DNA from: Uranotaenia lowii
Taxonomy: Eukaryota > Arthropoda > Insecta > Diptera > Culicidae
Length of the DNA stretch: 64,000 nt
Direction of reading: 5' to 3'
Assembly (NCBI RefSeq): GCF_029784155.1
Contig: NC_073692.1
Span: 22,716,444-22,780,443 of the forward strand
Shown here one piece after another: positions 31,601 through 42,146 of this stretch (positions within the stretch are counted from its first letter, which is position 1; each line of letters opens with the position of its first letter). Both the position numbers and the translations under genes were made by a program. Below the pieces are notes generated by a model. That model made no database searches and had not been told where the DNA came from. It saw nothing but the letters and a program-made list of their open reading frames with translations.

Positions 31601-34600
31601 CACAATGGGGAAAAAAGTGTACAAACCGCGAAGAAATTCAATACCTTTCGTGCTACATGACCAAAATCTATGGAAATATACTTTCCTTTTGTGAAAATTT
31701 TCGGAGAATCGATTGGACATAGTTTCAGACGCCGCACGAGCTTACAAACGGAGTTATAGTGCCTTTTTAACCCCTAATTCCCCTATATTTTGTAAACATT
31801 CCAGAAAAACACTGATTCGAACCAGAGAATTTTGAACGAAAACAAACCTATCGTGTGTAATTTTTTCTGAGGAATCGAATGAAGGCTGATCTGGCCTCCG
31901 CACGCTTCAGAAAATGGAGTTATGGCTGTTTTTACCCTCAATTCCCCTATATTTTTCAATTATTTCAGAAAAAAGCAAATTCGAACTTGAAAATTTTGAA
32001 CCAAATGGGTTGTATTTTGTGTGATTTTTTCCGAGAAATCGAATGAATGCTGTTTGAGCCCCCGCACGCTTTGGAAAATGGAGTTATGGCTGTTTTACCC
32101 TAAATTCCCCTAAATTTTTCAAATTGTTAAGAAAAAGCATGTTCGGACTTGAAAATTTGTAATCTTTTGGGACGTATCTTGTGTAATTTTTTCCGAGGAA
32201 TCCAATAAAGGCTGTTTGAGCCACCGCACGCTTCGGAAAATGAAGTTATGGCTGTTTTTACCCTCAATTCCCCTACATTTTTCAATAATTTAAGAAAAAA
32301 GCATGTTCGGACTTGAAAAATTTGAACCAAATGGAATGAATCCTATTTGATTTTTTCCGAGGAATCTTTCGAAGCCTATTTGAGCCACCGCACGGATAAG
32401 GAACAGGAGTTATGGCTGTTTTACCCTCAATTGCCCAACATTTTTGAAATAGCTCTAAAAAAGCATGTTGAGACCAGATAATTATGAACCAAAAGTAAAC
32501 TATTTTGTGGAGTTTTTTCCGAGGAATCGAATGAAGGCTGTTTGAGCCGCCGCACGCTTCGTAAAATGAAGTTATGGCTGTTTTACCTTCAATTCCCCTA
32601 CATTTTTCAAATTGTTAAGAAAACGCATGTTCGGACTTGAAAATTTTGAATCTTTTGGGACGTATCTTGTGTAATTTTTTCCGAGGAATCCAATGGAGCC
32701 TGTTTGAGCCACCGCACGCTTTGGAAAATGGAGTTATGGCTGTTTTTACCCTCAATTCCCCTACAGTTTTCAATGGTTTCAGAAAAAATCATGTTCGGAC
32801 TTGAAAATTTTGAACCAAATGGGTTGTATCTTATGTAATTTTTCCAAGGAACCCAACGCAGCCTATTTGAACCACCGCACGTATTGGAAACAGAAGTTAT
32901 GGCTGTTTTACCCTCAATTTCCCTACATTTTTCAAATAGCTCAGAAAAAGCATGTTCGGACTCGAACATTTTTAACCAAATGGAACGTATAATGTGTGAT
33001 TTTTTTCAGGGAATGCAACGAAGCCTATTTGACACACCGCACACATCGGAAACAGGAGTTATGGCTGTTTTACCCTCAATTCCCTTTCATTTTTTCAAAA
33101 AGTTCCGAACAATCAGGATCGGACTTGAAAATTTTGAGCTAAATGAGACTTATCTTATGCAATTTTTTCCGAAGAATCCAATGGAGCCTGTTTGAACCAC
33201 TGCACGCTTTGAAATAGTGAGTTATGGCTGTTTTTACCCTCAATTCCCCTACATTTTTCTGAAATCATTGAAAAATGTAGGGGAATCGAGGGTAAAAACA
33301 GCCATAGCTCACTATTTCAAAGCGTGCAGTGGTTCAAACAGGATTCATTGGATTCTTCGGAAAAAATTGCATAAGATAAGTCTCGTTTAGTTCAAAATTT
33401 TCAAGTCCTATCATGGTTTTTCTGAACTTTTTGAAAAAATGAAAGGGAATTGAGGGTAAAACAGCCATATCTCCTGTTTCCGATGTGTGCGGTGTGTCAA
33501 ATAGGCTTCGTTGCATTCCCTGAAAAAAAATCACACATGATACGTTCCATTTGGTTAAAAATGTTCGAGTCCGAACATGCTTTTTCTGAGCTATTTGAAA
33601 AATGTAGGGAAATTGAGGGTAAAACAGCCATAACTTCTGTTTCCAATCCGTGCGGTGGCTCAAATAGGCTTCGTTGGATTCCTTGGAAAAAAATACATGA
33701 GATACAACCCATTTGGTTCTAAATTTTCAAGTCCGAACATGATTTTTTCTGAAACCATTGAAAACTGTAGGGGAATTGAGGGTAAAAACAGCCATAACTC
33801 CATTTTCCAAAGCGTGCGGTGGCTCAAACAGGCTCCATTGGATTCCTCGGAAAAAATTACACAAGATACGTCCCAAAAGGTTCAAAATTTTCAAGTCCGA
33901 ACATGCGTTTTCTTAACAATTTGAAAAATGTAGGGGAATTGAAGGTAAAACAGCCATAACTTCATTTTACAAAGCGTGCGGCGGCTCAAACAGCCTTCAT
34001 TCGATTCCTTGGAAAAAACTCCACAAAATAGTTTACTTTTGGTTCATCATAATCTGGTCTCAACATGCTTTTTTTGAGCTATTTCAAAAATGTTGGGCAA
34101 TTGAGGGTAAAACAGCCATAATTCCTGTTCCTTATCCGTGCGGTGGCTCAAATAGGCTTCGTTGGATTCCTCGAAAAAAAAACACACAAAATACAACCCA
34201 TTTGGTTCAAAATTTTCAAGTCCGAACATGCTTTTTTCTTAAATTATTGAAAAATGTAGGGGAATTGAGGGTAAAAACAGCCATAACTTCATTTTCCGAA
34301 GCGTGCGGTGGCTCAAACAGCCTTTATTGGATTCCTCGGAAAAAATTACACGAGATACGTCCCAAAAAATTACAAATTTTCAAGTCCGAACATGCTTTTT
34401 CTTAACAATTTGAAAAAATTAGGGGAATTTAGGGTAAAACAGCCATAACTCCATTTTCCAAAGCGTGCGGGGGCTCAAACAGCATTCATTCGATTTCTCG
34501 GAAAAAATCACACAAAATACAACCCATTTGGTTCAAAATTTTCAAGTTCGAATTTGCTTTTTTCTGAAATAATTGAAAAATATAGGGGAATTGAGGGTAA

Positions 34601-34931
34601 AAACAGCCATAACTCCATTTTCTGAAGCGTGCGGAGGCCAGAACAGCCTTCATTCGATTCCTCAGAAAAAATTACACACGATAGGTTTGTTTTCGTTCAA
34701 AATTCTCTGGTTCGAATCAGTGTTTTTCTGGAATGTTTACAAAATATAGGGGAATTAGGGGTTAAAAAGGCACTATATCTCCGTTCGTAAGCTTTTGCGG
34801 CGTTTGAAACTATGTCCAATCGATTCTCCGAAAATTTTAACAAAAGGAAAGTATATTTCCATAGATTTTGGTCATGTAGCACGAAAGATATTGAATTTCT
34901 TCGCGGTTTGTACACTTTTTTCCCCATTGTG
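31601..34931. mobile_element. Giant fold-back element with tandem-repeat arms, 3.3 kb
   Basis: The whole segment is one imperfect palindrome centred at about 33265. The left half is matched in reverse complement by the right half out to the ends CACAATGGGG and CCCCATTGTG. Each 1.66-kb arm consists of about ten tandem units of about 163 bp, recognised by GAGTTATGGCTGTTTTACCC at 31917, 32081, 32243, 32407, 32569, 32731, 32894, 33056 and 33219. The pentamer CCATG abuts both ends (31596-31600 and 34932-34936) and may be a target duplication. Long inverted repeats made of subrepeats are the hallmark of FB/Galileo-type fold-back transposons; whether this belongs to those families is unknown. Open frames inside are repeated-unit artefacts. 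Confidence 0.85.
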
Positions 34932-34936
34932 CCATG

Positions 34937-35149
34937 GTTTCATATGAACTGTTATGGAGTATATGTATTGCGTGTGCTGATGAAAGAGTATTTTGGAAGA
35001 ACAAGTCAATCCGGTGGGCTAGTTTGTGGCCATTTATGAAATTCGAACCCAAAAGTTTTCTGCCGATACCGGTAATTGAACCCAGAACGCCTAGCATACC
35101 AAAACCAAACTCGTGCCAACGTATTCGCTAGTGGCTAGACCACATCGGC
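34937..35149 (-). mobile_element. SINE-like element with class II tRNA-like head (minus strand)
   Basis: Read on the minus strand, the 88 nt at 35062-35149 start GCCGATGTGGTCTAGCCACT and end in TATCGGCA, so a full 7-bp acceptor stem (one G-T pair) can form. A box-like TGGTCTAGCCACTAG and B box-like GGGTTCAATTACC are present. The 88-nt length matches tRNAs with a long variable arm, but the middle does not fold as a normal tRNA. A body continues to 34937, where the fold-back element begins, and may resume at 31461-31600. A 14-bp direct repeat at 30872-30885 and 35158-35171 flanks the whole nest. It also lies next to a plausible SINE start. Confidence 0.55.
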
Positions 35150-35171
35150 AAATAATTAAGCTGGGGGTAGT

Positions 35172-35812
35172 TTTGCGATAATTCATATAGCAAGTAGTAC
35201 TTATTCATTACGTTTGCTTGAAGGTATTATAACATTCAAGCTCTGGACTTGTGTTCAGTTCTTTTTCTATAACTTCATTGTTTGTGAAAAGTCTTATGGT
35301 AATCTTCGTGCTCATAGTTCTTAGAGCAATATGCAGCAATCTATAAAAAAAAAGTTCATTCTCAGCTGATAACAATGTTTGAGTTTTAAAACCTTTTATA
35401 TAAAAAAGCGATTAAAGTGCATGGCATACTTAGTTTCAAAGAATAAAGTAACTTGAAAATCTAGAAATACAAATTCAAAAAAATCAAAAAAACATTTATA
35501 TTATTCCTTAATAAAGAAAACCGATGGAAAATATACATTAAAAATGACTGTACCCGTATAACATTTGTTGAATATGGTACACATTTGAAAGAGTAATCAG
35601 AATTATAGGATTTAAATGGAACTGCCATTTTCGTTTCATCTTCATACATTATTTCCATATAAAATTCGTTCTGCAAACATTAAAACTGTAAACATAAATA
35701 CTAAACAAACGATAAAACGCAATTGGAGCACATTATGGAACCAATGTTACAAATTAGGGTATTACATTGCATCATTATTAAATAGTTAGTAGTAAAAAGA
35801 TATTTATTTTTA
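35172..35812. other. AT-rich sequence, no gene recognised
   Basis: Nothing recognisable; short open frames without domains. Confidence 0.4.
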
Positions 35813-37778
35813 ACTAGCTGACCCGGTGTGCTTTGCTACACCTTCCAGAAGTTACTGAAATTTGTGGTACTTAGTTGTTAACTTTTAAATAATTTGCTCA
35901 AAATTTTAAGATTCAATTTCAAAATCATTAAAATGTTTTTTTTTAATTGCATTTTTTTTAAATGTTTTTTAATTTTATTTTAAAACCGTGTTTTAATTCT
36001 TTTTATCACTCTGGATTACTTAGCTTCATAAGTTCATAGCTTATGCCAAAATATTTTTGTGGTATATGAATTCTTCGTTGTACCTTTTTGATGTGCAAAA
36101 GGTTTCAAACTATCATAGAAACCTTTGTTGTAGCAAAACAACGTCAAGGGGCACATTTTTTACCTATTCGTTCTCGAATTATTATACAAATTGTGAGAGT
36201 GACCACCTCCCCCATTCCTTAATCCCTAATGGAATGAAGGAGGGTCTTATAAATCCGAAAACAACTTCTTGTATACAAATACAATTCCATGTCATATACG
36301 GTTCCATTTTCGATAAGTTCTCGAGTTATTCAAAAAATGGGTGACCCTCTCCCTATTTTATATCTCCCCTTTGGCAAGAGAAGGGTGTCTCAAACCATCA
36401 AAGAAACATTTCCCGTACACAAATATGCTCCCATACAAATTTGATTCCATTTTTTCGATTAGATATCGAAATATTAAAAATAAAATGTATGAGTGACCTT
36501 CTTCCCACTTTTTATCGTTCAACTAAATGGAGGGAAGAGTTGCTAAACCGCGGGAAAAAACATTTCTTGGGCTCGAATACTCTCTTATGCCAAATTTGGT
36601 TTCGTTTGCTTAATTAGTTGTCGAGTTATCCTATACAATTTTTTTTGGAGCCCCACTTCCTACGTATCCCCTACCTAGAAGGAGGGGATCAAGATTAAAC
36701 ATTTCGTATATAAAAATACACTCCCATGCCAAATTCTGTCCCATTTGCTCGATGGTATGATTGTTCCCATGTCATATTTCGTTCCATTTGTCAGATAAGT
36801 TTTTGGTTTATGCAAAACAATCGTATATGAGCTCTCGTCTTTCCTAACTGTATCCCCAATTGAAGGAAAAAGGAGTCTGAAATAAGCATATAACCGTTTT
36901 ACGTATCCAAATGCTTTCCTATGCCAAAATTATTTCCATTTGCTCTATTAGTTTTCGAATAATGCGAAAATTTGTAAAGGATCCCCCCTTTCTCCTTCCT
37001 ATCCAAATTCCGTTCCATTTCCTGGGTAATTTCCCGAGTAATGTAAAAAATTGTAAGAAAGCACCCCCCTTAAGATTTTCCAACTGGAATAACGGAGGGT
37101 TCTCAAAATATCATAGAATCATTTCTACCCTTAATACCCTTCAATGCCGAATTTGTTTTATTTTGCTTGATTAGTTTTCCAGTAATTCTGAAAATTGTAA
37201 AGGAGCCCCCTCCCCACTTTCTATCTCCACACTGGAAGGAGGGAGGGGTACCAAATATTCATAGAACTATTTATCGTTCCCAAATACCCTTCCAAGCCAA
37301 GTTTGGTTTCATTTGTTCGAATAGTTTTCAAGTTATGTAATACAAAATGAGATAAAGACCCCTCCTCTCTTTCCTGAATTTCCACTGGTCTGAAATAATC
37401 ATAGAACGATTTCTCGTATTCCACTTCCCTTCCATGCCACATTTGGTTCCATTTGCTTGATTAGTTCTCCAGATATGTAAAAAATTGTAAGGTAGGCCCC
37501 CTCCCCTTTCCTATCTTCCCACTGGAAGGAAGGAGGGGTACCAAACCATCATAGAATCATTACTCATACCAAAATACACTCCCATGCCAAATTTGGTTTC
37601 ATTTGCATTATCAGTTCTCGAGTTATGACGACTAATCACTTTTATTTATATGACCCCCTCCCCCCTTCCAGGAAGAGGGAGGGGTCCCAAACTATTATAG
37701 GAACCTTCCCCGGCCTCCAATACTCCCATCTGCCAAGTTTCACGCAAATCGGTTCGGTAGTTTTCGAGTCTATAGGGA

Positions 37779-37851
<73 letters not shown>

Positions 37852-37875
37852 AATTCATTTTTATATATATAGATT
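35813..37875. repeat. Long interspersed repeat of degenerate ~148-bp units
   Basis: It starts ACTAGCTGACCCGGTGTGCT and ends with an (ACAG)n microsatellite followed by AAATTCATTTTTATATATAT. In between, about ten diverged units recur roughly every 145-150 bp, each with CCATGCCAAATTTGGTTTC-like sequence, a TTAGTTNTCGAGTTATG-like stretch, and a C/G-rich CCCCCTCCCC...GGAAGGAGGG segment (clear from 36583 to 37727). A second copy begins at 63732 with the same first 25 bases or so. No protein is encoded. Interspersed repeats with such ends are common in arthropods; I cannot name the class. Confidence 0.75.
37779..37850 (+). repeat. (ACAG)18 microsatellite
   Basis: Uninterrupted tetranucleotide repeat of 72 bp near the right end of the long interspersed repeat; likely length-polymorphic. 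Confidence 0.98.
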
Positions 37876-38538
37876 TACTTAAAGTGTGAAAATATTTTAT
37901 TCGAACAAATAGAATCTTTTGCGGGGATCATAAAATGCTATTTAAAATCATCGCTGCTCGCATTTGAAAAATTTAAGATTCAAATTATCAACTTAAAACT
38001 CAATCAATCAATCAATTACTCAAAAGCTTCAAATTTGTACTAAATGTGACCCTTCGACCCGCGACAAGGTTTCGTAATTTCTGCCATTTTTTTACTTTAT
38101 GAAACGAATGGTTGATGATGGTAGCCAAAACAATTTGTTCTTAGTTTTCCCCAATACAGTTGTCAGACATTTTGTTCAGTTAGAGGCTTATTCGTCTACA
38201 TTATTTAAAAAAAGTTTTGATAACATGATATAATATTAAAAATAATAATACTTTCGTCGGGAAACATAAACACTGTTTAAACTATGAAACATTTGAAAAC
38301 AGACTTTGTAGCCCATATACCTTACTAGGGTGCTACCGTTGCATGATGTTGCAAATTTGCAACAATCATTGAAGGCCCATTATATCAGACAAAAAAAATA
38401 CAATTTTTGTTTATTGCGTTACTGAAAGCGAAAATATTCTTATCAGTTTTTTTCTCGGAGTGAATTGGACTAGGAAAAAAAATCTGAAAAAATAAGCTTT
38501 TTAAAACATGTTTTTCAGATTAATATTGATCTAGTTTG
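37876..38538. other. AT-rich sequence, no gene recognised
   Basis: No coding or mobile feature identified. Confidence 0.4.
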
Positions 38539-39498
38539 TAGAGTATGGTAGGGTAAAAGTACGACCTTAGTGCTATCCTATTTTTAGAAAATTTTGCAGT
38601 TGTTTTTCTAAAAAAACAAGAATAGCATTGGATTCCTTAGACTTCTATCTCTCATCTAAAAAATAATGAAGATAAACGATCAACGCATTTGATAGCACTA
38701 CTGAAAATGCCAAACTGCTATCGAAACGTACTCTAACCCCACCTCTGGGGCAAAAGTTCGAATGATGTGGGATAAAAGTACGACCATTCAGGATTCCACA
38801 GTTTTGCATGAAGTCAAAAAAGAAATTATTTAATATCAATCTTTGCTTACTTCTGTGTTCCCTTCTGATTCAAATCCTATACATGGGCGAACAACCTGTG
38901 CGGATTTGGAGTTCTTCACTAATAGTCTATATTCAACAGGTTTACGAAATCCAGTTCTCATCGTATTTGAGCAACTTTTCAAGCGAACAAGTCTTTGTAG
39001 AAACAAAAATATACGCTGATGTTCCCAATGAATTTTAGAAAGAAGTTAAAACTTTCCGTTCAGATTTACTTCAGTAGACCCTGTATATTATTCGTACTTT
39101 TTCCCCATTTGCAGTTCGTACTTTTGCCCCTTCAAGGTTTCTTGTGATTCAGAGTTTATTGTGCAAAACAGAGACATATTATTTAAATTCTTTTTTCGGC
39201 AATTGCTAGTGGTTGAAAACAACTAAACTGACACATTAAGACTTTCATTGAAAGCCAGAATTTTGATTGCTCAAACATGTTTGCCGTTATTTCAAATATT
39301 ACATCATTTGGGCAAAAAAGCTGCTTTATTTCATTATTTGGAGTATTTTCAATTTTTCCAAATAAAAATTTTGTCTGGATGAAGGCAGTCCAAATCACTA
39401 TCAATCCACGCCAGAGTTTTAAATTTTTCTGTTCTCGGTTGGTAATAATCTCAAAACGTACTTTTACCCGACTCGTACTTTTACCCCACCTTACTCTA
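38539..39498. mobile_element. TA-flanked MITE with GGGTAAAAGTACGA ends, 960 bp
   Basis: Left end TAGAGTATGGTAGGGTAAAA then GTACGA; the right end is the complement of TAGAGTAAGGTGGGGTAAAA then GTACGA. The inverted repeats run about 26 bp with two mismatches. TA at both edges could be the duplicated target. Internal copies of the motif (for example 38753-38782 and 39087-39140) give repeated GTACTTTTNCCCC sites. No transposase frame. Confidence 0.75.
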
Positions 39499-41234
39499 TA
39501 TATATTCAGAAAGTCATTTTTTTAATTGAACGTTATCTTGAAAAAAATAAAAAATATTATTGCCATGTAGAAAAAAGTTGACTATTTGGCGTTCTGCAAA
39601 ATGTACAACAGCTTTAATTAACTGTTGCAAATTTATTACTTTACGAAACAAAGGGTTAATAAACCGGATTAAAATCACCGTCGGATCTTGAAAACTGATC
39701 TTTAGACTAAGTCTTACAATGCAGAAACGAATGAGTGAGCTTACTCAAAGTCTCTATAGTAATAAAAAAAGTCCTTCAAAATCATAAGGTTTCAAGACCT
39801 TTCGATAGAACAGGAACAGGACAGGAAAGGGTAAAAAGTGGGAAGGTGCAGATTACGTGGGCCGCATGAAAATTTTGGATCGTGGTTTTACCAATGAATT
39901 CGGCGTCCTACAGCGGTTTGTGAAAAAGCAGAACGACAAATTTCGGTTGCCAGAAAGATCACGAATCGATGCAGACGTATTGAAGGCTACGAGGCAACAG
40001 ACACTTGCATTTTGCAGGTCTGGATCGGAATCACCCGTACATTCTGGTGAAGATCATCAAAATCCTGAAAAGGTGAAAATTAATAAATTTATATCGGGAA
40101 TATTCCTTTAACTGTGAACATGTCCCCCAGTTTTGGTTTGAAATTTTGTGTGAATTTTTTAGGGGTTAATTATGAGTTCAGAGTGGCCAGTGAGTTCGCC
40201 TTGCCTGAACCCTAGGGGCTTAGCTGATTAGGAAATTTGAAAGAAATCAAATTATTTGTTTGTTCAAATGTTGCACTTCAATTCCCGGTCACAAGTGATA
40301 ATTATCCGTTCGAGTATCAAAAAATCTAAAACTTGTCAATAATTTTGATAACTTAAATCCCACAAATTTCTTTTTAACATGTTTTGATATAATTTTAAAA
40401 AATCACTTTTTTTTGCAAAAAGTGTAAGTGTTGACCGTACCGGTACCGGTATTACGAAAGCAACTTACAATCTTCTTCTGTAAGCGTTTTCGATTACTGA
40501 AGAGAAGTAAGTTGCTTTTGAAAAACCGGTATCTGAACTTTTCTTATACCGCGGTTGAGCTGTAGGGAATCTTTTGATTAATTGATTCATTAGAATTTTT
40601 CAACCATGTAGGCTCACAACACAAAATAGAATATGAATTGATTTTTTTTTTCGATATTTGCAAAATACGTTTTGAATGCTTCAATTTCTAGAACATAGAA
40701 TTTGTTTATTTCGAATGGGGTTCTTTAAAAAAGCTTATAAAAACAGTCGCAAATAAGTCAATACACGTCACAAAAAAGGAAACTTTTAAACTTAAACCTA
40801 TTTTCATAGAGAAAACAGGAAATAGTAGTGGAATGTAATAAAGTCAAAAACTGTCAATTTTTGCGTAAATTCTCATCACATAAGTACACAAAGATTTTTT
40901 TTAACGCGATTTGTTTTGCTCAGTTTTTGCTCAGGCATGATTCTTCTACACAGCTCTCGCAAACTAACGCGTTCTTTGAGAAAAAATATTCCAAGTCCTA
41001 TGCGGTAACGACTGATTCATACCGCGTAAAAAAAACCTTTATGTCATCGATCACAACACAAACAACTTAAATTTTTTATAATGACCAAATTATATTCATT
41101 TTGAAGGAAATTCAATTTGCGACCGTTTGCAACTATTTTTTTTCATTTTCAAGTAAATTGGTTGAATTCCAGAATGATTACAGTTTACAGAAGTCCGGAA
41201 AAGTGATTTCACGTCACGGTGGAATGTGTCTGCT
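39499..41234. other. Low-copy sequence with an unrecognised 84-codon open stretch
   Basis: At 39866-40111 (plus) an open stretch begins MKILDRGFTNEFGVLQRFVK. Its residue composition is more protein-like than most frames here, and it is followed by GGTGAAAA, a weak donor-like sequence. No family is recognised and no acceptor upstream is convincing. A small inverted repeat (GAAAGCAACTTAC / GTAAGTTGCTTTT) lies at 40457-40520. Confidence 0.3.
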
Positions 41235-42146
41235 GAGTACACTCTCAGATCTCCTGAACTGCTATTTTCTAGTTTTTGTTCCTGCAAATGTATGTTTTTC
41301 AGAAGATTCTTAACCAACCTCTAAAATGCTCCATGAAGTTAAAATTTGACGATTTTTTATTTATTTTGAGGCGTTAAGAATATTATACAGTATTTACTCT
41401 CGTACAAATTAAGCAATTTTCTAGGCTTCAATACCATACTGGGTGGTGTTAGGACTTGGAAAACCCAATCTCTTCATGAAAAGTGACAGGTCATGTTATA
41501 GAGTGGTCGAACAATCCATTTGGAACATATTTGAGCTGGAGAGTCTCATGATTTAAAACATTAAGGTCATGCACTCTTAATATTCCACTTTTTCACAAAG
41601 AAAATGTAAAAAATAAATTGAACCCGTCACCAACGCCCATATGAATGATTTAAAAATTTCTAACAAGTTTCAACTTTCAATTAATAATCTTTTAGAATTA
41701 AAACGTTTGCAAACATTGTGTAGAAAGCCTGTAACCCGATTCCAGAAACAAAATCGACTTCGTTTCAAAAAGTTACAAAAAAAGAAGAATTATCGAGTGC
41801 ATGACTGATATTTAGATCAATAAGCATTACGTTTCTTAATTCAAAGAAGATTGAGATGAATTATTCGGTCATTCTTTCGTATGATCTGTAGTTTTTGGTG
41901 AAGAAATTGGTGTTATGACGAGATAACACCGCTGAATATAGTATTGAAGCCGAATATTGAAGCCGGAATAGTTCTTTTCATGTGAGAGAAAATATAGTAT
42001 AATATTCCAAAATGCCTCAAAATAACTCCTAATCGTAACATTTTTATCGTCATGGAGCATTTTTAGAGGCAGGTAAAGAATCCTCAAAAAAACAATCAGG
42101 AGCAAAGAAATGGAAAACAGCAGTTAAGAGATCCGAGAGTGTACTC
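41235..42146. mobile_element. Inverted-repeat element, 912 bp, unclassified
   Basis: GAGTACACTCTCAGATCTC at 41235 is matched in inverse by GAGATCCGAGAGTGTACTC ending at 42146. The similarity continues inward for about 55 bp with small gaps (for example AACTGCTATTTTC versus AACTGCTGTTTTC). Target duplication was not resolved. No transposase-like frame. Confidence 0.6.

Noticed and set aside
32607..33924. Repeated peptide-like frames (AITSVSN..CGGSNRLRW) in the fold-back element
   Set aside because: They recur on both strands because the element is a palindrome of tandem units. The 163-bp period is not a multiple of three, so no continuous protein is possible.
37779..37850. Possible coding repeat (TDRQ...) across the ACAG microsatellite
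   Set aside because: It is a simple-sequence repeat at the end of a non-coding interspersed element.
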